From the NCBI GenBank assembly GCA_964006375.1, contig OZ023265.1, forward strand, positions 167,610,533 to 167,674,532: DNA of 64,000 nucleotides, given 5' to 3'. Numbering within the stretch: the first letter of the stretch is position 1; each line of letters opens with the position of its first letter. The stretch is from Tillus elongatus (lineage: Eukaryota > Arthropoda > Insecta > Coleoptera > Cleridae). The position numbers and the translations under genes are program-made. The notes under the pieces are model-generated. The model saw only the letters and a list, made by a program, of their open reading frames with translations, made no database searches and was not told the DNA's origin. This document shows positions 24,941 to 36,445 of this stretch, piece by piece.

Positions 24941-25225
24941 GGGAAGGAAAAGCCCCGCGACGAAGTAGCGAACTAAGATTTTCAATTTATGTCTAAATTG
25001 TTATCTCTATATCTTCTATGTGTTTTTTTTTCTTCTCTTTTATGTTCTCGTCTTGAGTCTTTCTGATATATTCTGATATATAAGAATGGTATCTTTTAGA
25101 ATCAGCTCTACCAGATAGACTCCGCAGTGTTTGACAATTTTCTCGTCTCAAAAAACAATCTTCCGTCTTTGTTCTCTGACTACTTTTTGTTCACTGTTTA
25201 CATTAAAGGTTTTTTTTTTTCACTC

Positions 25226-26392
25226 TAACATCGGTCTATTTCCACGACTATGGACAACCACCGACGCCAGGGAGCAGTTTCATCTCACTATCCTGGACAT
25301 TTTGGCGAATCCCTGCCTTTCTGTAAGAAGGGTAGTTATCTTTATTGTGCCCAACATCGCATGGACACGGTACCGACGGCTTAACGCTTAACTCCGAATG
25401 GCGGAACCTGCAGACATTCAACTTGCTCAAATACAATGCCACAACCTCGGTTGATGTTAATTTTACAGTATGTAATAAAATAGTGCTGCAAATTGAATCT
25501 ACTTTCCTCAGAAATACATTCACACGAAATTAATTCAGGGCCCATGACTTGATCACAAAGAAAATATTCGTATTCCTGTACCCATAAGCTTTTGAAACGT
25601 TATATTACTAGAGTTTTAACGAAAAAAAGGTCAACTTTCACCAAATGACCCCTCATTTATCCCCCACCCCCTGAAAAGATATTACCCAAAAACAATTCGA
25701 AGCGTTCCTTTATCGGGTGCTAACTGGATACCAACTTTGAAGATGATCTCTCAATTCGTTCGAAAGTTATTGCGCTTATCGACAGACAAAAAACGTTCTT
25801 TCCAGAATCAAGTTTTCTATATGTTTTGAAGTTTTTTACGCCGTTTTAGTGAAAAAAACATTTCGAAATTTCTGTCACCGATATTCCACCTCCACACATT
25901 CAACCCCTAATTTAATTGTAGCACAGAATACCAAATATTTGATGAAATTAAAAGTTTTCTAATAAACAAACCCTAAAACTTTATATTACTCGAGTTTTAA
26001 CGGAAAAATGTCAATTTTCACCCAAATCATCCCCCATTCATTCCCTACCCCTAAAGCGATTTTACCCAGAAACAATCCGGATCGTTGGTTTGTCGAGTGA
26101 CAACTGTATACCAAATTTGAAGACGATATCTCAATTCCTTCTAAAGTTATCGTGGCTACAAACAGACCGACAGACACAAACAAATTTCGTACCAAATCAT
26201 GTTTTCTATATGTTTTGACACTTTCTACGACGTTTAAGCGAAAAATAAATTTTGAAATTTTTGTTGCCGATGCGATACTTCCACACATTGTGACGATGTG
26301 GAAGTCAAAGTGAAAGGGGAACCTTGGAAATCGAACCCCGAACCCTTCGGTTCAGAGGCACACGTTCTTACCACTAAACCACCGAGGCTCTT
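25226..26392 (-). mobile_element. SINE1 copy split by a family-B element
   Basis: The SINE1 body (25226-25475: 'tcggtctatttccacgactatgg', 'gacgccagggagcag', 'acctcggttgatgtt') stops at 'cagtatgta'. The tRNA-like head resumes at about 26307-26392 with 'aagtgaaagg', a B box read on the minus strand as a 'ggttcgatttcc' variant, and an A box 'ggtggtttagtggtaag'. Complete copies at 31230 and 37500 are continuous across this point, so the 830 bp between is an insertion. Confidence 0.7.
25476..26306. mobile_element. Family B element with internal duplication
   Basis: It begins 'aaaatagtgctgcaaattgaatc' and ends near 'ttgtgacgatgtggaag'. A unit of about 378 bp occurs twice: 'acgttatattactagagttttaacg' at 25598 has a diverged second copy at 25976, each followed by 'tttaccc-aaaacaatc-g', 'tatctcaattc-ttc-aaagttat' and 'ttttctatatgttttgaa'. 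No coding frame is credible. Related copies are at 26858, 48320, 60066 and 61645. Confidence 0.65.
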
Positions 26393-26857
26393 ATATTGAA
26401 GTAAGTGTATATAGTTGCTGGTAAACTTTGTCGGATAGTTCTCCTTTATGTATTTTCAATGCTTCTATTGGCTATAAACTAATTTTTATGAAAATCTATA
26501 ATCCGGAAGCTAATAGCTACTTAATTTTCAAACACCTCTTGCATTAACACTCAGAATAAATTAAAATACTTATTACTAATGTTATGCACGTGGGTAATAT
26601 CTCTTTTTACGTTTCACGTTAGCAAACTGTTTGTTGTTTATCATATTTTTACTGACTGAATATAAAAAAGTACACACTATGCTAGTTTATGACATTGTTT
26701 TGTTTCCCCTGTTTTCTAGTAGTTTGCATAAAGTGACATTGAAATGCTCATTAAAACTTGAACATACATTATTACAATTTTCATGGACTATTTTCGTATT
26801 GATATCGCACAAATCTACTATAAAATTACAAATTTAAAACGTATTAGTATTACTTCC
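26393..26857. other. Unassigned spacer
   Basis: AT-rich, no family match or gene. Confidence 0.4.
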
Positions 26858-27199
26858 ACATCGTCACAAGGCGTGGAAGTATCGCATCGGCGACAAAAAT
26901 TTCAAATTTCTTTTTCGCTTAAACGTCCTAAAAAGTATCAAAACGTATATAAAACATGATTTTGGAAAGAATTTTTTTTGTCAGTCGGTCTGTATGTCTG
27001 CCTGTTTGTAGCCACGATAACTTTAGAGCAAATTGAGATGTCTTCTTCAAATTTGGTACAGTTAGCACTCGACATACGAACGGTTCGGATTGTTTTTGGA
27101 TAAAATCGCTTTAGGGTGTAGGGGATGAATGGGAGGTGATTTGGTGAAAATTGACATTTTTTCTTTAAAACTCGAGCAACAAAACGTTTTAGCGTTTAA
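26858..27199. mobile_element. Family B element, truncated
   Basis: It starts 'cttccacatcgtcacaa', inverted relative to the end at 26300, and runs through 'gccacgataactttagagc', 'ttggataaaatcgctttaggg' and 'tggtgaaaattgacattttttc' to 'acaaaacgttttagcgttt', where LINE-A copy 5 begins. Confidence 0.6.
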
Positions 27200-27394
27200 T
27201 AAAGTACACCAACTCCTCTTCCACACCGAAACTCAAATCAGTACCAAAACAGCCACTAATCACCTTAATTTCCCGGGGTATGAGCTCCTTGCTTCCTTTA
27301 GATTGCATGGAGGCGTGTTCGCATACGTCCGTAGCAATCTACCCTGCACCAGACTCCCCAATTTAGAAACTGGAAGAAAAGACATACTTTGGAT

Positions 27395-27429
<35 letters not shown>

Positions 27430-29895
27430 GGCTACAACTAAATTCATCTGTTGCATTTACCGGTCACCTTCTGACAACAACTTTGTCCAGCTCTTCAACT
27501 ACCTTTCTGAAAAACCGACCATTTGATTTCTGAATATCCTTTCTCCGAGGTCACTATTCTTGGTGACTTCAATGTCCATAATAAGGAATGGCTAGGATCT
27601 TCAAAAACCGATCCACAAGGGAGAGTAGCGGGGGTTTTTGCAGTTAGCAATTCTTTAGCCAACTTGGTTCAGCCACCTACTTACTTCCCTCGCATTCCAA
27701 CACACAGTCCAAATCCCTTAGAGCTCCTTCTTACTACAAAACTTGAATGCTATAAGACATCAGTCACCGCCCCCCTTGGTCGCTCAGACCACGGCATGGT
27801 CACTGCTTCCTGCGCAATTCAACCCGAGGTCGCACAGTCATCACATCCACGTATCGTTTGGCGCTACAACTCCGCGAACTGGGACGAAATGCGAGATTAC
27901 TTTTCCTCATTTCCATGGCCGTCTGTCTGCTTCTCTCATCCTGGCCCCTCTGATATCTCACAAAACGACGCAAGAAACCGCTATGTCCGCATTTTTTCTG
28001 AGGCAAAAAACTCGTCGGTCATTCATCTCGTCTCGGCATTCCCTAACCAGCCACTGAAAAGCCCTGGCTCTCTAAATCCTGTGACAAAGCTCACAAAACG
28101 CTTCTACACAATCCCAGTCAAGAAAACCGTCAACCATTTAACGACGCAAGAAACCGCTTTGTCCGCATTCTTTCTGAGGCAAAAAAAAACCTCGTTTAAT
28201 AACCACATCAAAAACAAAGTCCTCTCAAGCTCCAACGGCAGCAAACCCTTCTGGACTCTTGCTAAATCTATTGGGAATAATTTCTGAAAGAGCACGTTCC
28301 CACCTCTTGTTTCAGGGAATGAAATTGTTTCTACCGCCGTGTACAAGGCTGAACTTTTTACCTCGTTGTTCGCCGGCAATTCTATTCTCAACCCATCTTC
28401 AAATGTTCAACCACCAATGTCGCGCATAAAATGACAGATATCATTTTCAAAACTAAAAAGATACGAAAGATGCTGTCTTCTCTTAATGCCAGGAAAGCCT
28501 CTGGCCTTGACGTGATCCCAGCAATTGTTCTCAAAAAATGCGCACCAGAACTTGCTCCTGTCCTGACTCGTCTGTTTCAGACATCTTACTAGTAACTGGA
28601 AAACTGCTCGAGTGCAACCCGTCCCCAAAAAAGGATCCAAAGCGCTTCCTAGCAACTACAGGCCTAATTATCTCCTTTCAGTCGTCTCTAAAGCGATGGA
28701 AAAGTATATAAACACCGAATTACAAAATTTTCTTGAAAAATACAGTCTAATCCACGACATTTAGTATGGATTCCGTCAGCGCAGATCAACTGCCGACCTC
28801 CTTTCCTTTGTCACCCATTCTTGGAACAAGTCTATGGAACTACACGGTGAATACCAGAGTGTCATGTAGAAATATCCAAAGCATTCGACCAGGTCTGGCA
28901 GGAAGCGCTGCTTAATAAACTTCCGGCCTATGGCCTACCACCAAAACTCTGTACCTGGACAGCAAATTTCCTCTCCAACTAGAGCATTTCTGTTGTCCTG
29001 GATGGCCATTCCTCTAAACTGTATCCAATTAATGCAGGAGTCCCTCAAGGTTCAGCTTTAGCCCCTACTTTGTTTCTTCTCCACATCAATGACCTCCTCT
29101 CTAGCACATCCAACCCAGTTCACAGTTAGGCGGACGACAGCACCCTCCAAAATATACGATTTTCTACGCCGGTCTCTTTAGCCCAATTAGATGAGGATCG
29201 CAGACTCACGGAGGGTTGTGTCTCTGTGGATCTCCAAAAAATATTTGACTGGGGAAGTAGAAATGTTGTACAATTCAACTCCACCAAATCTCAGTCTTGC
29301 TTTATATCTCATAAGAGATACACCAGCCCTAGACCCATCACAATGAACAACCAAGTTATTCAAAGTAATGAGTCATTTTCACTTGTTGGCATTTCTATGG
29401 ACCGAAATCTCAATTGGCACCAACATGTCACATCAATTGCAGAAGCGACTGCTAAGAAATTAGGTTTCCTGTTCCGGGCTCGCAAATACTTTACCTTATA
29501 TACTTTACAAATAAGGCCAAACCTCGAATACTGCTCCCACATCTGAGGTGCCGCTGTCGCTTCTACACTCGCTATCCTGAACGGGCACTGCTCAGAGGAG
29601 CTTTCTTCCATAGTTCCTCCACCTGCTGTCCCCAACAGATCTACCAGCGGAACACAGCGAATGCAGCCTTTTACTGTCCAGGTCACCAGACATAGAACAT
29701 CTTGTTATGCCCGCTCTTTTGTCCCGAGGACTTCCAAGTTGGGGAATTCCTTGCCGGCACATGTTTTTCCTTCTCCTACGAACCTCCAAACCTTCAAGTC
29801 CAGAATTAACAAGTTGCCTATTTCCTCTTTGTCGACACCCACTGTACGATAGTATTTAGGCTGTGAGCCTTCGTGGTGTGTTGTTGAAATAAAAA
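27200..29895 (+). pseudogene. LINE-A copy 5: endonuclease, RT and 3' end
   Basis: The longest copy, about 2.7 kb. An APE-type endonuclease region is visible: 'LLFHTETQIS', 'GGVFAYVRS', then 'TILGDFNVHNKEWL' (27552-27596) and the terminal 'GRSDHGMV' (27779-27802). A linker and an RT with several stops follow: 'YRPNYLLSVVSKAMEKY', 'QYGFRQRRSTADLLSF', 'GVPQGSALAP' and a catalytic box reading stop-A-D-D where Tyr should be (about 29130). The thumb 'SLVGISMDRNLNWHQH' (29226-29546) and C-terminal 'FVPRTSKLGNSLPAHVF' (29661-29852) complete it. Many frameshifts. It defines the family as an EN+RT, RNase H-less Jockey/CR1-group element ending in 'gtgttgttgaaataaa'. Confidence 0.9.
27399..27427. repeat. 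(CT)n inside the LINE-A endonuclease region
   Basis: About 14 CT units within the endonuclease coding part, read as Leu-Ser repeats. It must disrupt the domain. Confidence 0.9.
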
Positions 29896-29959
29896 CAAAC
29901 AAAAAAAACTTATAACCTGCCATTTATCATATTAGTTAGTCAACTGTTGCACTCGTAGC

Positions 29960-30526
29960 CCCATCTATGAAAATTCGCTAAAATAACGTCTAGACTTTTT
30001 AACTATATATCGACGTTAACTTACCCGTCAAGGCATGCTAGACCAAAATTTTCGAACATCACTTTTATACAAGTGGGAATAACATATGATTCAACAACAA
30101 ACTGTTTTTAATCGAAAATCAATTAACGGACATACAAAGATCGAAAACTGATCGGTAACCAATAATAAAACACCATTTACGGAATTAATTATCATCAAGG
30201 CAGGTTTTATAGCAATGGAATAAAATTATCGATGGAATAAACAAGAGTTTGGAATCACTGACGTCATTTTTATAGTTTCAATGTTTTTCACTTCCTTAAA
30301 GAAATTTTAAAAATATCTTGACCTTTGACAACTGAATATTTGTGAACGGAACTTCCATTTACGGTGGGTTATTCTATAAAACTATTAGGGTACATATTAT
30401 TACTATCTGACGACATGGATAAAATTTCGGGACCAGCACGTGCGTTATGGTAGCGAATTTCCATTAAATGTTTCATTAGATGCTTCAAATTTGAATAACT
30501 CAATTTGCTATAAGCATAGAAAGTTG

Positions 30527-30605
<79 letters not shown>
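29960..30605. mobile_element. Family H fragments and (AT)n
   Basis: 'gaaaattcgctaaaataacg' followed by 'tctagac' at 29968-29996 is a decayed terminal unit. At 30428-30520, 'gcacgtgcgttatggtagcgaatttccat' followed by 'cttcaaatttgaataactcaatttgcta' is the inner side of a right module, and it runs into a TA tract at 30533-30603. The copy is scrambled relative to complete ones. Confidence 0.5.
30533..30603. repeat. (TA)n microsatellite
   Basis: About 70 bp TA tract. Confidence 0.95.
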
Positions 30606-31225
30606 GGGCAAAGTTGCGCGTTTCGATGTGGATCAATTATTATCTGAAAGAAAATTTGAGGTGACATTTTAAGTTATTTTATTATTCGAAAAAACGGAAA
30701 TTTTTAATTTTGTTTTTTTTTTGTTTTTAAGCGAATATCCAAAGAGCTAGACTTTTTTTTAACTATGACATTGTTAGGACACTTTTTTATGGGCAATGTA
30801 AATAAGTCATCATATTTTCCAAGGCGTTCTTGATCCAAGGGTTACAATATATAACTTTGATTTTTCTTTTGAGCGCCATATTAGATTGTTGCATTTTTAA
30901 AGTCTTTTTTTTTCTAATTATGATATATCACACGATACGATCACATCTTACCTGCTATCAAAATTTGAAGAAACTCGTTTCTGCGAAGGGTGCTTTGGAA
31001 GGGACGCCAATAAATTTGTTTAATGAAACAAATATTGACAGTTCAGTGACAGTTCTGATGTTTATAGTATTTCTGTGTATTGTCTCTATGGCAGTTATTG
31101 AAAAATCATGAGTCTTACAAATGAAGAAAAGGGAGACATGATAAAAATGTATTACCAAAATAATAGAAACGCTAAAAACTAAACTGAAACTATCTAAATG
31201 AATAGTTGTGTGGATATTGTGTGTT
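30606..31225. other. Unassigned spacer
   Basis: AT-rich. A 93-residue ORF (30830-31111) is hydrophobic, but it lacks any recognisable motif and splice context, so it is not called. Confidence 0.35.
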
Positions 31226-31229
31226 TTTA

Positions 31230-31573
31230 CTTCTTTAATGTCGGCCTATTTCCGCGACTATGGCCAATCACCGACGCCGGGGAGCAGTTTCACCTCACTA
31301 TCCTGGAAATGTTGCCGAACCCATGCCTTTCTGTAAGGCGGGTAGGGATCTTTAACGTGCCCATCATCGCATGGACACGGGACCGAGGGCTTTACGCGCC
31401 CTCGGAAGGGCGGAACGTACAGACATTCAACTTGCTCAGATACAATGTCACAACCTCGGTTGATGTTAATTGTACAGTATGTACTGAAAAGGTGAAAGGA
31501 GTACCCTGGGATCGAACCCAGTACCCTTCGGTTCAGAGGCGCACGTTCTTACCACTCAACCACCGAGGCTCTA
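31230..31573 (-). mobile_element. SINE1, tRNA-derived, complete copy
   Basis: On the minus strand it starts 'gagcctcggtggttgagtgg' (A box) and has B box 'gggttcgatccca'. A body of about 260 bp containing 'aggttgtgac', 'ccgagggcgcgtaaagccc' and 'ccatagtcgcggaaatagg' follows, ending 'gccgacattaaag'. The head resembles a tRNA but lacks a pairing acceptor. It is shared with 37500, 58858 and the split copy at 25226. Confidence 0.85.
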
Positions 31574-31594
31574 TGTTTAGTAGTTAAGTAGTTT

Positions 31595-32345
31595 AGTGTT
31601 TCTCGTCATAAAACGAATTGCCCTTTTCTGCATTATCAACACCCTCATAATGCCAGCAGTGGGACCCCACCCCAGAATTATGTAAGAGATTCTCAAGTGC
31701 ATGTGTGCAAAGTACAGTAACGTTAACACCCCCAACAGTATCTCGCAACTGTTTGTTGGGATAACAAAACGTCAAAAGCGGTCCACACAATCCAGCAACG
31801 TGAGCCGACCACACTAGTCTGTAGTCGAATGTAACTCCCCGGAACTTTTCTTGAGTATGATTCATTATTTGGCAACCTCCAAGTGAAGGATTCCCCGAAG
31901 AACGTCCAGCAGCCGAAATGTCATAGCTAACGCATACCGATTTACCCGCGTTGAGGACAAGTTTATTTTTTATAAAATATTAATTCATTTCCTCCAGGAC
32001 AACGTTTGCCGTCTGCGATAATGACGAAGCGTCTCTACTGGTAACTAATGCCGACGTATCCTCCGCAAACAATACACAGCCATTAAGCGACAGGTCCGAA
32101 ACGTAGTTTAAATAGAGTAGAGCGCCCAACACAGACCTCTGCAGGACATCCCTTTTTACCAACAATACATCTGAATTTATACCTCCAAGGGAGAGAAAGT
32201 GTTGCCTTCCGTTCAAATAACTGATTAACCAATCAAGTGCCATTCTTCTGATTCCGATAGACTCAAGCTTATACACAAGTACATCATGATCGACCAGGTC
32301 GAAAGCCTTGGTCAAGTCCAAAAATAGACTCAACAGGACTCACCC
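31595..32345 (-). pseudogene. CR1/Jockey-group LINE fragment (LINE-C)
   Basis: Minus-strand RT palm: 'LFLDLTKAFDLVDHDVLVYKL', 'LDWLISYLNGRQ', then 'RSVLGALLYLNYVSDL' and the catalytic box FAED in 'VLFAEDTSALV' (YADD expected; the first Asp is Glu). Downstream, 'KLVLNAGKSVCVSYD' and 'FRGVTFDYRLVWSAHV' are thumb motifs (31865-31593), with stops between the pieces. It is distinct in sequence from LINE-A and from the RNase H LINEs. Confidence 0.8.
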
Positions 32346-32584
32346 CCATCAAGAGCGCGATACCGTCTATCCAAAGAACTAATCGTTCGTGAGGCCTCCA
32401 AACGAAATCAGTGCTGAGCATCATCAAGTTAATGATGCTCAAAAGATAATCCAGATTATATTTGAGTTTTTTAAAGTAAAACATTCTTTTTTCAATTTTT
32501 TTCAAACATATACACAATAAAGCGACTTGAAGAAAGCACTTTAAGGTGGATGTTTTTCTTGACACACTATGTTACATCTACAAG

Positions 32585-32736
<152 letters not shown>

Positions 32737-32799
32737 TAAAGTCATTATCTTTAGGCTTTTGAGTGAAGAATCTCGTCCGGCAAAATTGATGACACTTAC

Positions 32800-32958
32800 C
32801 CTTCGTCTGGTGTCATGGGGTTCGTGTGGTTTTGTTCTGAAGATGTCCATAACCCTGGTCATAGTGCTGCGGTTCGTTGATGCAGATGCTGTCACAGTGT
32901 GATAATATCTAGTGTCAGCATCGGCGTGAACGGGATGTGCTGAACCATCTCTTGGTGC
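32800..32958 (-). CDS. Exon 3: probable AMPK gamma N-terminal extension
   Basis: A 159-bp, 53-codon exon in phase 0 at both ends. The acceptor 'tttacttaaag' precedes it and the donor is AGG|GTAAGT. It encodes '[10 protein letters not shown]', an acidic short spacer, '[11 protein letters not shown]', '[11 protein letters not shown]' and a basic end. It is about 60% identical to the exon at 37854-38039 over its alignable part, with the same intron phases, so it is a duplicated exon, used either alternatively or in series. The Ser/Thr-rich, Arg-x-x-Ser-like content suggests a phosphorylated disordered segment. Assignment to the insect AMP-activated protein kinase gamma subunit is from remembered similarity and is not proven by a domain. 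The acceptor has a weak pyrimidine tract. Confidence 0.65.
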
Positions 32959-33554
32959 CTTTAAGTAAATCACTCATGTTCAAATCTATTATCAATAGAA
33001 GAAGCAGTTAAAATGATAGCGAGCATAGCTAATTCAACTGCCCAAAAACATAAACATATATTTGTACTACTATAAATATTTCTATCGAAATAACATGGAC
33101 AGTAATAATATGTATGTATGAATTATATAAAAACATAATGGTGGCGATAGTGTAAGGTAAAAAAATACTCTAACTCAACCGCATAGTGCCGCTGTTTTGA
33201 TTGGCAAATAATACTCGATAGTTCGTCATTGCCTTCCGATGGCATTCAACAGCACACGGTGTTCCCAGGTGGTCAACCGTCCAGATACTGATTGTGCCCG
33301 ATGTTGCTTAACTTCAGTGATCGCACGATGTTCAACGCGGTGTGGACGTTGCTGTTTAATGTAATGTCCAATATAAATTGGGAAGTGATTGAAAATTGTG
33401 TACAAGAGACTAAAGTCAAAGACTAGTCGATGCAGTGCTACACCCCCAATTTTCAAGAAGAAAAACGAAGAAGTCAATAAGTCAATCCAAAGCCATGACC
33501 ATCATTGATAATCAAATTCTCAAACAGTAGCAGATTATGAAGTCGCAGAACAAA
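32959..33554. other. Intronic spacer
   Basis: Between exon 3 and the long inverted repeat. No further exon with matching phase recognised. Confidence 0.4.
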
Positions 33555-34880
33555 AACGAAAATTTTAACAAAATGGAAAACCGACTTCACAAAAAAATAT
33601 GCTAAAACAAAAAATGCACTAAAAAGTAAAAAATAATTGCGTATTCTTCTGTCTACAACTTACAATCAACTTAGTTTTTCCACTCAATGTACGATCAATG
33701 CACTTACCACGCAAAAATGTAGGTACCCACTTAAACTTAACCTCTAACTCCACACATATCTATGACTAACAGACAATTATCAAAATATTTATTTATGGTT
33801 CACCTAAGCAGAAAGTTTCAAATATATGTGTAGACTGCTTAAAAGACAATCAAATTATTAGGATAATATAATGTAAAATTGTTGTTATTTTTGGAGTCGG
33901 TGTCAGCCAGGGAAATACGACAGTATACCTTGCATTAATAATACGAGAATACCTTATGAAATCTATTTTACAAATGAAATGTTATACAATATACTGTGAC
34001 AATATCCTGGGACCTTGAAACGACAATATACCAATACCTAATTAAACCTTTTTACAAATGAATTTGAACGCAACAAGATACACACACCTAATAAAACCTA
34101 TTTACAAATGAACTTTAATAAGATATTATGCTGTGACAATACATCTCTCAAGACAAAGTACCATTACCTAATTCAACCTATTTACAAATGAAATTTAATA
34201 CGACAATATCAAGCAACATTGATACGAAAATGTAGCTATAATAATAAACATAAAGAATTATCTTAAGAAAGACGGTGTAGAATGAAAAATAATCGCAATC
34301 GGTTTATAATCAAGTAACTCCTATCGCTCCTTTCTCTTGACTGACTACCTGACTGGCGTATGGCCGGCGTACGCGTTTGCCTCGCTCACTCGGCTATACC
34401 CCTCCAACCATTCTTCCGAGCGCGCGCGCTATCGACCCACCGGCGCCGCTTGCTGCGTCTATGTGTGTAAAGTGTGTATGCCAATTGTTATATAGTAAGA
34501 CATTTCACGTTTAAGTAGTTACAAACCCATCTTGGCTGACACCGACTCCAAAAATAACAATAATTTTACATTATATGATCCTAATAATTTGATTGTCTTT
34601 TAAGCAGTCTACACATATATTTAAAACTTTCTGCTTAGGTGAACTTTAAATATTTTGGTCATTGTTAGTTATAGGTATGTGTGGAGTTAGAGGTTAAGTT
34701 TAAGTGCGTACCTACATTCTTGCGTGGTAAATGCATTGATCGTACATTGAGTGGAAAAAATAAGTTGATTGTAAGTTGTAGACAGAAGAATACGCAATTA
34801 TTTTTAACTTTTTAGTGCATTTTTTTGTTTTAGCATATTCTTTTGTGAAGTCGGTTTTCCGTTTTGTTAAAATTTTTGTT
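33555..34880. mobile_element. Long inverted-repeat element with GC-rich core
   Basis: Arms of about 360 bp are reverse complements with few differences. The left is 33555-33911, from 'aaattttaacaaaatgg' + 'aaaaccgactt' to 'ggagtcggtgtcagcca'. The right is 34522-34880, from 'tggctgacaccgactcc' to 'aagtcggttttccg'. The loop holds four imperfect copies of a unit around 'cctatttacaaatgaa' (33960-34200) and a GC-rich block at 34330-34460 ('gcgtatggccggcgtacgcg', 'gagcgcgcgcgct', 'caccggcgccgcttgc'). No ORF of transposase type. It is a large non-autonomous DNA element or foldback. Confidence 0.75.
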
Positions 34881-34919
34881 TATTTCTTTATTTTTAGTGA
34901 ATCTGAAGCTTTATATTTG

Positions 34920-35365
34920 ATTTTTTAATTAGACGGAAGCGCAACGGTGTGATCCACAATCATAATCAATGTAGTCGAAGTCAATTAAATACGCATTATT
35001 AAGGATAACTCAAAAACTACTGGTCATATCCTGACCACATTTGTATGAGACCACACGAGAAGCACCAGCTTTCAAGTAAAAAAAGAATCATCAAAATCGG
35101 TTCAGCTAAGAAAAAGTAGTGAGGTAACACACAAGAACATCATCAATGTAGTCGAAGTCAATTAAATACGCATTATTAAGGATAACTCAAAAACTACTGG
35201 TCAGATCCTGATCACATTTATATGGGACCACATGAGAAGCACCAGCTTTCAAATAAAAAAAGAATCATCAAAATCGGTTCACCTAGAAAAAAGTTTTGAG
35301 GTAACGCACATAAAAAAAAATACAGTCGAATTGAGAACCTCCTCCTTTTTTTGAAGTCGGTTAAA
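34920..35365. repeat. Direct duplication ending in 'gaagtcggtt'
   Basis: A block beginning 'gaagtcaattaaatacgc' and containing 'ctcaaaaactactggtca', 'gagaagcaccagctttcaa' and 'aatcatcaaaatcggttca' occurs at 34976 and again at 35152 (period about 176 bp). The second copy continues to 'gagaacctcctcctttttttg' + 'aagtcggtt'. The end motif also matches the tips of the neighbouring inverted repeat. Confidence 0.75.
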
Positions 35366-35594
35366 AAGAAAGAATAACGAAATCCAAGTTTAAAGCTGTG
35401 ATATTTTTTTTGCGTTTGGACCACACTGCTATTAAGCATGACCCATAAACCTGGAACTAGTTCATGCAGTGGGTGACTCCAGTTAATAAGGCAAACAGGA
35501 AGAAAAATACATTTAAATTTACGGTAAATATTATAATTTCTTACATTCGATCCACAAGGCTTAGATATTTGAAAGGTACACTGTTATGTATGAT
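35366..35594. other. Spacer
   Basis: No feature recognised. Confidence 0.4.
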
Positions 35595-36445
35595 CAATAG
35601 ATCAACGAGTAGTTGATAGGTTGAACAAGACGATAACCAAGACGAAAAGGCACAAGAAAAACGTACAAATTAGAAACAAAATAATTTTTTCATGCTTACT
35701 CAATAATCATAAGAGTAATTTATATCCTAAACAAGACAATAACCAGGACGAAAAAGCACAAGAAAGGAAATATACAAATTGGAAGAAAAAAGATTTTTCC
35801 AACACTTACTCAATATATCAACAAGTAGTTTTATGGTGCAAAAAAACAATTAGGGGGACAAAAAAGTACAAATTAGAGGAAAAAATATGTTTCGATCCTT
35901 ACTCAATATAGTATAGTACATAAGTATGGTGAACCAAAGAATAACCAAGACGCCAAATCAATAAAAAATCCGAATTGTATGCAAAAATATGTTTTCTATA
36001 CTTACTCAATATATCAACGAGTAGTTTAAATGGCGAACAAAACAATAACCAAGACGAAATAGCACCCAAAAAATAATTGGCGTCGAAAACAATACTTACT
36101 CAATATACCAACGAGTAGTTCATATGGTCAACATGACAATAACCTAGGCGAAAAGGCACGAGACAAAAAATCTAATTGGAGGTTAATATTTTATAGATAG
36201 TGACTCAATATACCAACGAGTAGTATATCTGGTGAACAAGACGAAAAAGCACAAGAAAAAAAGTACAAATTTGAGGCAGACATTTTTTCGATATTTGCTT
36301 AATATGCCTAGTAGTTCATATGGTCAATATGACAATAACCTGAACGAAAAGGCAGAAGAAAAAACGTTCAAATTGGAGCTTGGTATTTTATCGATAGTGA
36401 CTCCATATACCAGCGAGTAGTATATGTGGTGAACAAGACAATCAC
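35595..36445. repeat. Diverged minisatellite, unit about 93-110 bp
   Basis: About eight units, each marked by 'actcaatatatcaacgagta', then 'tggtgaacaagacaataacc', 'aagacgaaaaagcacaag' and 'gtacaaattgga'. The 'ctcaata' mark recurs at about 35699, 35809, 35901, 36004, 36099, 36204, 36297 and 36402. Divergence between units is large, so the array is old. Short Lys-rich ORFs here are by-products. Confidence 0.8.

Noticed and set aside
35621..36420. Lys/Gln-rich small ORFs as genes
   Set aside because: They arise from the minisatellite units and are not conserved from unit to unit.
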